A stretch of 64,000 bases of DNA from positions 7,316,001 to 7,380,000 of the forward strand of contig NC_133121.1 of the NCBI RefSeq assembly GCF_033568475.1, read 5' to 3'. The position numbers and the translations under genes are program-made. Positions within the stretch are counted from its first letter, which is position 1. Every line of letters begins with the position of its first letter. Of this stretch, positions 61,441 through 64,000 are shown in pieces. A model generated the notes under the pieces. It was not told the origin of the DNA and searched no databases. It saw only the letters and a list, made by a program, of their open reading frames with translations. This stretch comes from Henckelia pumila. Its lineage: Eukaryota > Streptophyta > Magnoliopsida > Lamiales > Gesneriaceae.

Positions 61441-63289
61441 AAAAATGGAGATTATAATAAACAAATGAAGTTTCAAACAGAGATAGAGATTTTGTTCCTT
61501 TTTTCCCCCCTTTTTAAGAATATTTTAGATATTTCGTCTTTTACTTAATCAAATTAATTTTAATTCGGTTATTATGGGATGCTCTTCTTTAATAAGATAG
61601 TAATTAAAATTTTAACTAAAATTAAATTTCATATTAAAAATTTATTATACCTATAATATGTGCGTTATTGTATAACACATACTTATAGCGGTGTTGCGAC
61701 GCATATGCTAGTTTCTAAATTATTATGATATATTTCTTTAGGTAGATCAAGAAATTAAGATATATTTGCCATGTCGATTGGAATTATTCATAATTTATTT
61801 GTTGATTAATGATTTCCATGTAAGAAAGTGATCAGTACGTGACATTTAAGTTGATTTTTGATTAAAAATATTTAAGTTATCATGTCACCATCTATTACAA
61901 TTTTTATTAAAGTGGTAATCATTCGTTAATTATAAGCTTTACCTGTCAAAAAATAACAAAACATCTTTTAAAAGAACACACATCTCTCTTAATTTATTTG
62001 AATGAATGTAGATGGTAATTTTGGTTTTTGTAAATGGCAATAACAAAAACTCCTCCGCCCATAGTTTCTTGGATGCAACAAATTTGTATATTTCTGCACT
62101 TTAATGCTTTTTTGTTGGCATCCCTTTGCAGCTTATTGTTTTTTATTAGTTTGTTGCGAACTCACCAAACACCATTTTGGGATATTTTAAAAAGATAAAT
62201 ATATAATATAAATAAATGGTTATAAAGCCAAAAAGATATTGTGTTTTTTTATGACATGCATGAGATCCCAAATCTGCTACTTTTTGGTGCATACTACTAA
62301 GTAAACCATTTTTTTGTGCTATCATGTAAAAAGCAAGTTCTTCTTCTTCCAGCACAAACGTATATATACTTTTGATAAATCCACGATGATGCAAGAACTT
62401 TCCACCCTACACATTTTATGACAAATATCTCATTGAATTAATGATTAATTATATAGTTTAATCGTGGAATTTTATTTGTTGTCATGGGTACTTGGTGTCA
62501 GTATCAGAGTGATTAAGTTGAATTTGTAAGTACATATGAAAATCTAGTTCTAGAATCTTCCAATTGTTGACCATGTCCAGGTTACCAGGTATCATATATA
62601 TACTGAATTACTGATTCTATATTGTAGATCAATCGGAGAGGTGTTGGTCAAATTATTGAAGATGTGTTACATTTAATTCGTAACTATAGAATATATTATA
62701 TATATATATATATGGACATGATAAAGGTTTTATTTTTTCAAAAGGATCGATGTTATAAATTATTTCCTTTTCACTACGAAATTCCAAGCTAATTAAAGAG
62801 CTTCTTCTAACGAATTCTACATATTGTCTACCTAATTAGAGTCTATCACTACAATTAAGTAAATTAAAACTTAGAATGCAAAACTGTGGAGAATTGAAGT
62901 TGCTACATTTATCATGGAATCGCGGCTGAACAAATTAAAAGATGTGGAAAAGATCGATAACAAGAATCATATATACTACAGATTTGCAAATTGCAATAGC
63001 AATGCAATGCTGCAATTAATAAACTGTCATGCATGGATACTTATCTGAAAACCACCACAAAATAAATTATTTTTTAAATACGGGTATTTTTAATTTAATA
63101 ATTTATTTTTTTGTAAAAAAAACTATAAAAGTACACTCGATCCACAAACACAATTGTTAAATAAAAATAGTTTTACTAGTAATATTTATTTAATAATATT
63201 TAAAAAAATTACAATAATAAAATTTAGCTCCCCTCAATAAAATTTTCTGGACAGTAACTATTTATTAGTTTTCATTTCAAAATTTACTT

Positions 63290-63400
63290 AAAGTACAGGT
63301 GGTGCCCGGTTCGAATACATGAGCACACAACGTGTCCCGGAGAACGCTGGAGATGAGATCCTCCAACGGCGACACGACCCACGAGTCTTCGGAAAATTTT
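63290..63400. other. GC-rich island of unknown origin
   Basis: About 110 bases (GTGCCCGGTTCGAATACATG to GACCCACGAGTCTTCGG) are GC-rich within very AT-rich DNA. GGTTCGAATAC resembles a tRNA/SINE B box, but no matching A box was found at the usual distance. On the minus strand a short open frame exists. It may be a retroelement fragment. Confidence 0.3.
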
Positions 63401-64000
63401 ATAATGAAAAAGGTCAAAAACATTTTTTTTTTAAAAAAAAAAATTCCATACAAATTTTCTGGAAGCGAGAGGGGAATTGAGTTTATTTGAGGGAGATATG
63501 ATAAACAAGTGGATAACGGGTTGATTAAGGGAGAGATTAATTGGAAGGGGAGTTATCAGTTGTGCGGGGGAAAACCCTAGATTAAGGTAGTGTTTGAAAG
63601 ATTTTTTAGGAAGTATTTTTTAATTTTTTTTAAAATTTTTTTTAAAAAAACTGAAAAATGCTTCTCAAAAATTCTCCCAAACATGGTCTAAGCCCATGTT
63701 CAAAAATGGAACTTAAAGTTTGATGACATGGTTGAAACAACCTATACTATACTATATATTATATTATTATATACTCACGATTATTAAGTGGAAGGATAAT
63801 AGAGATAAAATTTGTTGTCATGGCCGCGGCGTTTAGTGTTGGACAATTATTTTAAAATAATTATTTATAGTTAAAAATAATTAACAAGATTTTATGGCAA
63901 TTATTTTATACAAAAAATTTAATTCCCGTTAGCTTGTCCGGACTTAAAGATTATTATGTCAAGCATTGTCCACGTTCTGCTACTAGATGTCTAGAATCTA

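Larger units (their letters stand above)
55895..64000. other. OTU upstream region and right-edge intergenic DNA
   Basis: No cellular gene is supported. The OTU promoter lies at its left end. From 56.2 to 58.2 kb the DNA is AT-rich and may be the body of a Helitron ending at 58223. Further right lie a hAT-like element, two long-TIR elements and a 91-bp duplication. From 61.5 to 64 kb nothing clear is seen apart from a GC-richer island near 63.3 kb. Confidence 0.5.

Noticed and set aside
1-64000. tRNA, rRNA, CRISPR or organellar inserts
   Set aside because: No cloverleaf with paired arms, no rRNA-like block, no spaced direct repeats of CRISPR type, and no recognisable plastid or mitochondrial gene were seen by eye; a covariance-model scan could not be run.

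Overview
This is a nuclear chromosome segment from a flowering plant, most likely a eudicot. It is strongly AT-rich. Its genes have many exons and GT-AG introns, its coding families are plant-specific (AP2/ERF factors, a miR172 target), and the DNA between genes is filled with decayed plant transposons. The species cannot be read from the sequence. Five cellular genes can be modelled with continuous reading frames, and every splice phase was checked by hand.

Layout, left to right. (1) 2505-5674, minus strand: a 12-exon 2-oxoglutarate/Fe(II) dioxygenase of 329 aa. (2) 8027-10693, plus strand: the 160-aa SUMO-conjugating enzyme SCE1 in five exons. (3) 12877-19506: a 6.6-kb Mutator-like element (MULE) with 349-bp inverted repeats and a perfect 9-bp target duplication. 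It holds two convergent, now inactivated genes: a mudrA-type transposase and a small GRF-zinc-finger/coiled-coil/membrane-tail protein. A 789-bp solo LTR has landed in the transposase. (4) 21918-22382, plus strand: an intronless DREB/ERF repressor of the DEAR type. (5) 33618-35998, plus strand: a ten-exon euAP2 gene (AP2/TOE3 clade) with two AP2 domains and a miR172 site. (6) 49331-55894, minus strand: an 11-exon OTU deubiquitinase with a UBA-like region and an eroded SEC-C motif. A decayed Ty1/copia element sits in its eighth intron.

The long gaps (22.4-33.6 kb, 36-49.3 kb, 55.9-64 kb) hold no convincing cellular gene. They contain hAT-like elements with TAG/CTA ends, Helitron-type 3' ends, a TRIM retroelement and a related solo LTR, long-TIR non-autonomous elements, a cluster of foldback MITEs embedded in TA microsatellites, tandem duplications, and a dispersed short repeat.

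The genes do not form a pathway. The DEAR repressor, the euAP2 gene and the OTU gene occur together in the same neighbourhood of Arabidopsis chromosome 5 (from memory), so this looks like conserved microsynteny expanded by transposon insertion. The most unusual item is the MULE, in which a GRF-type zinc-finger gene occupies the second-gene slot that mudrB occupies in maize MuDR.
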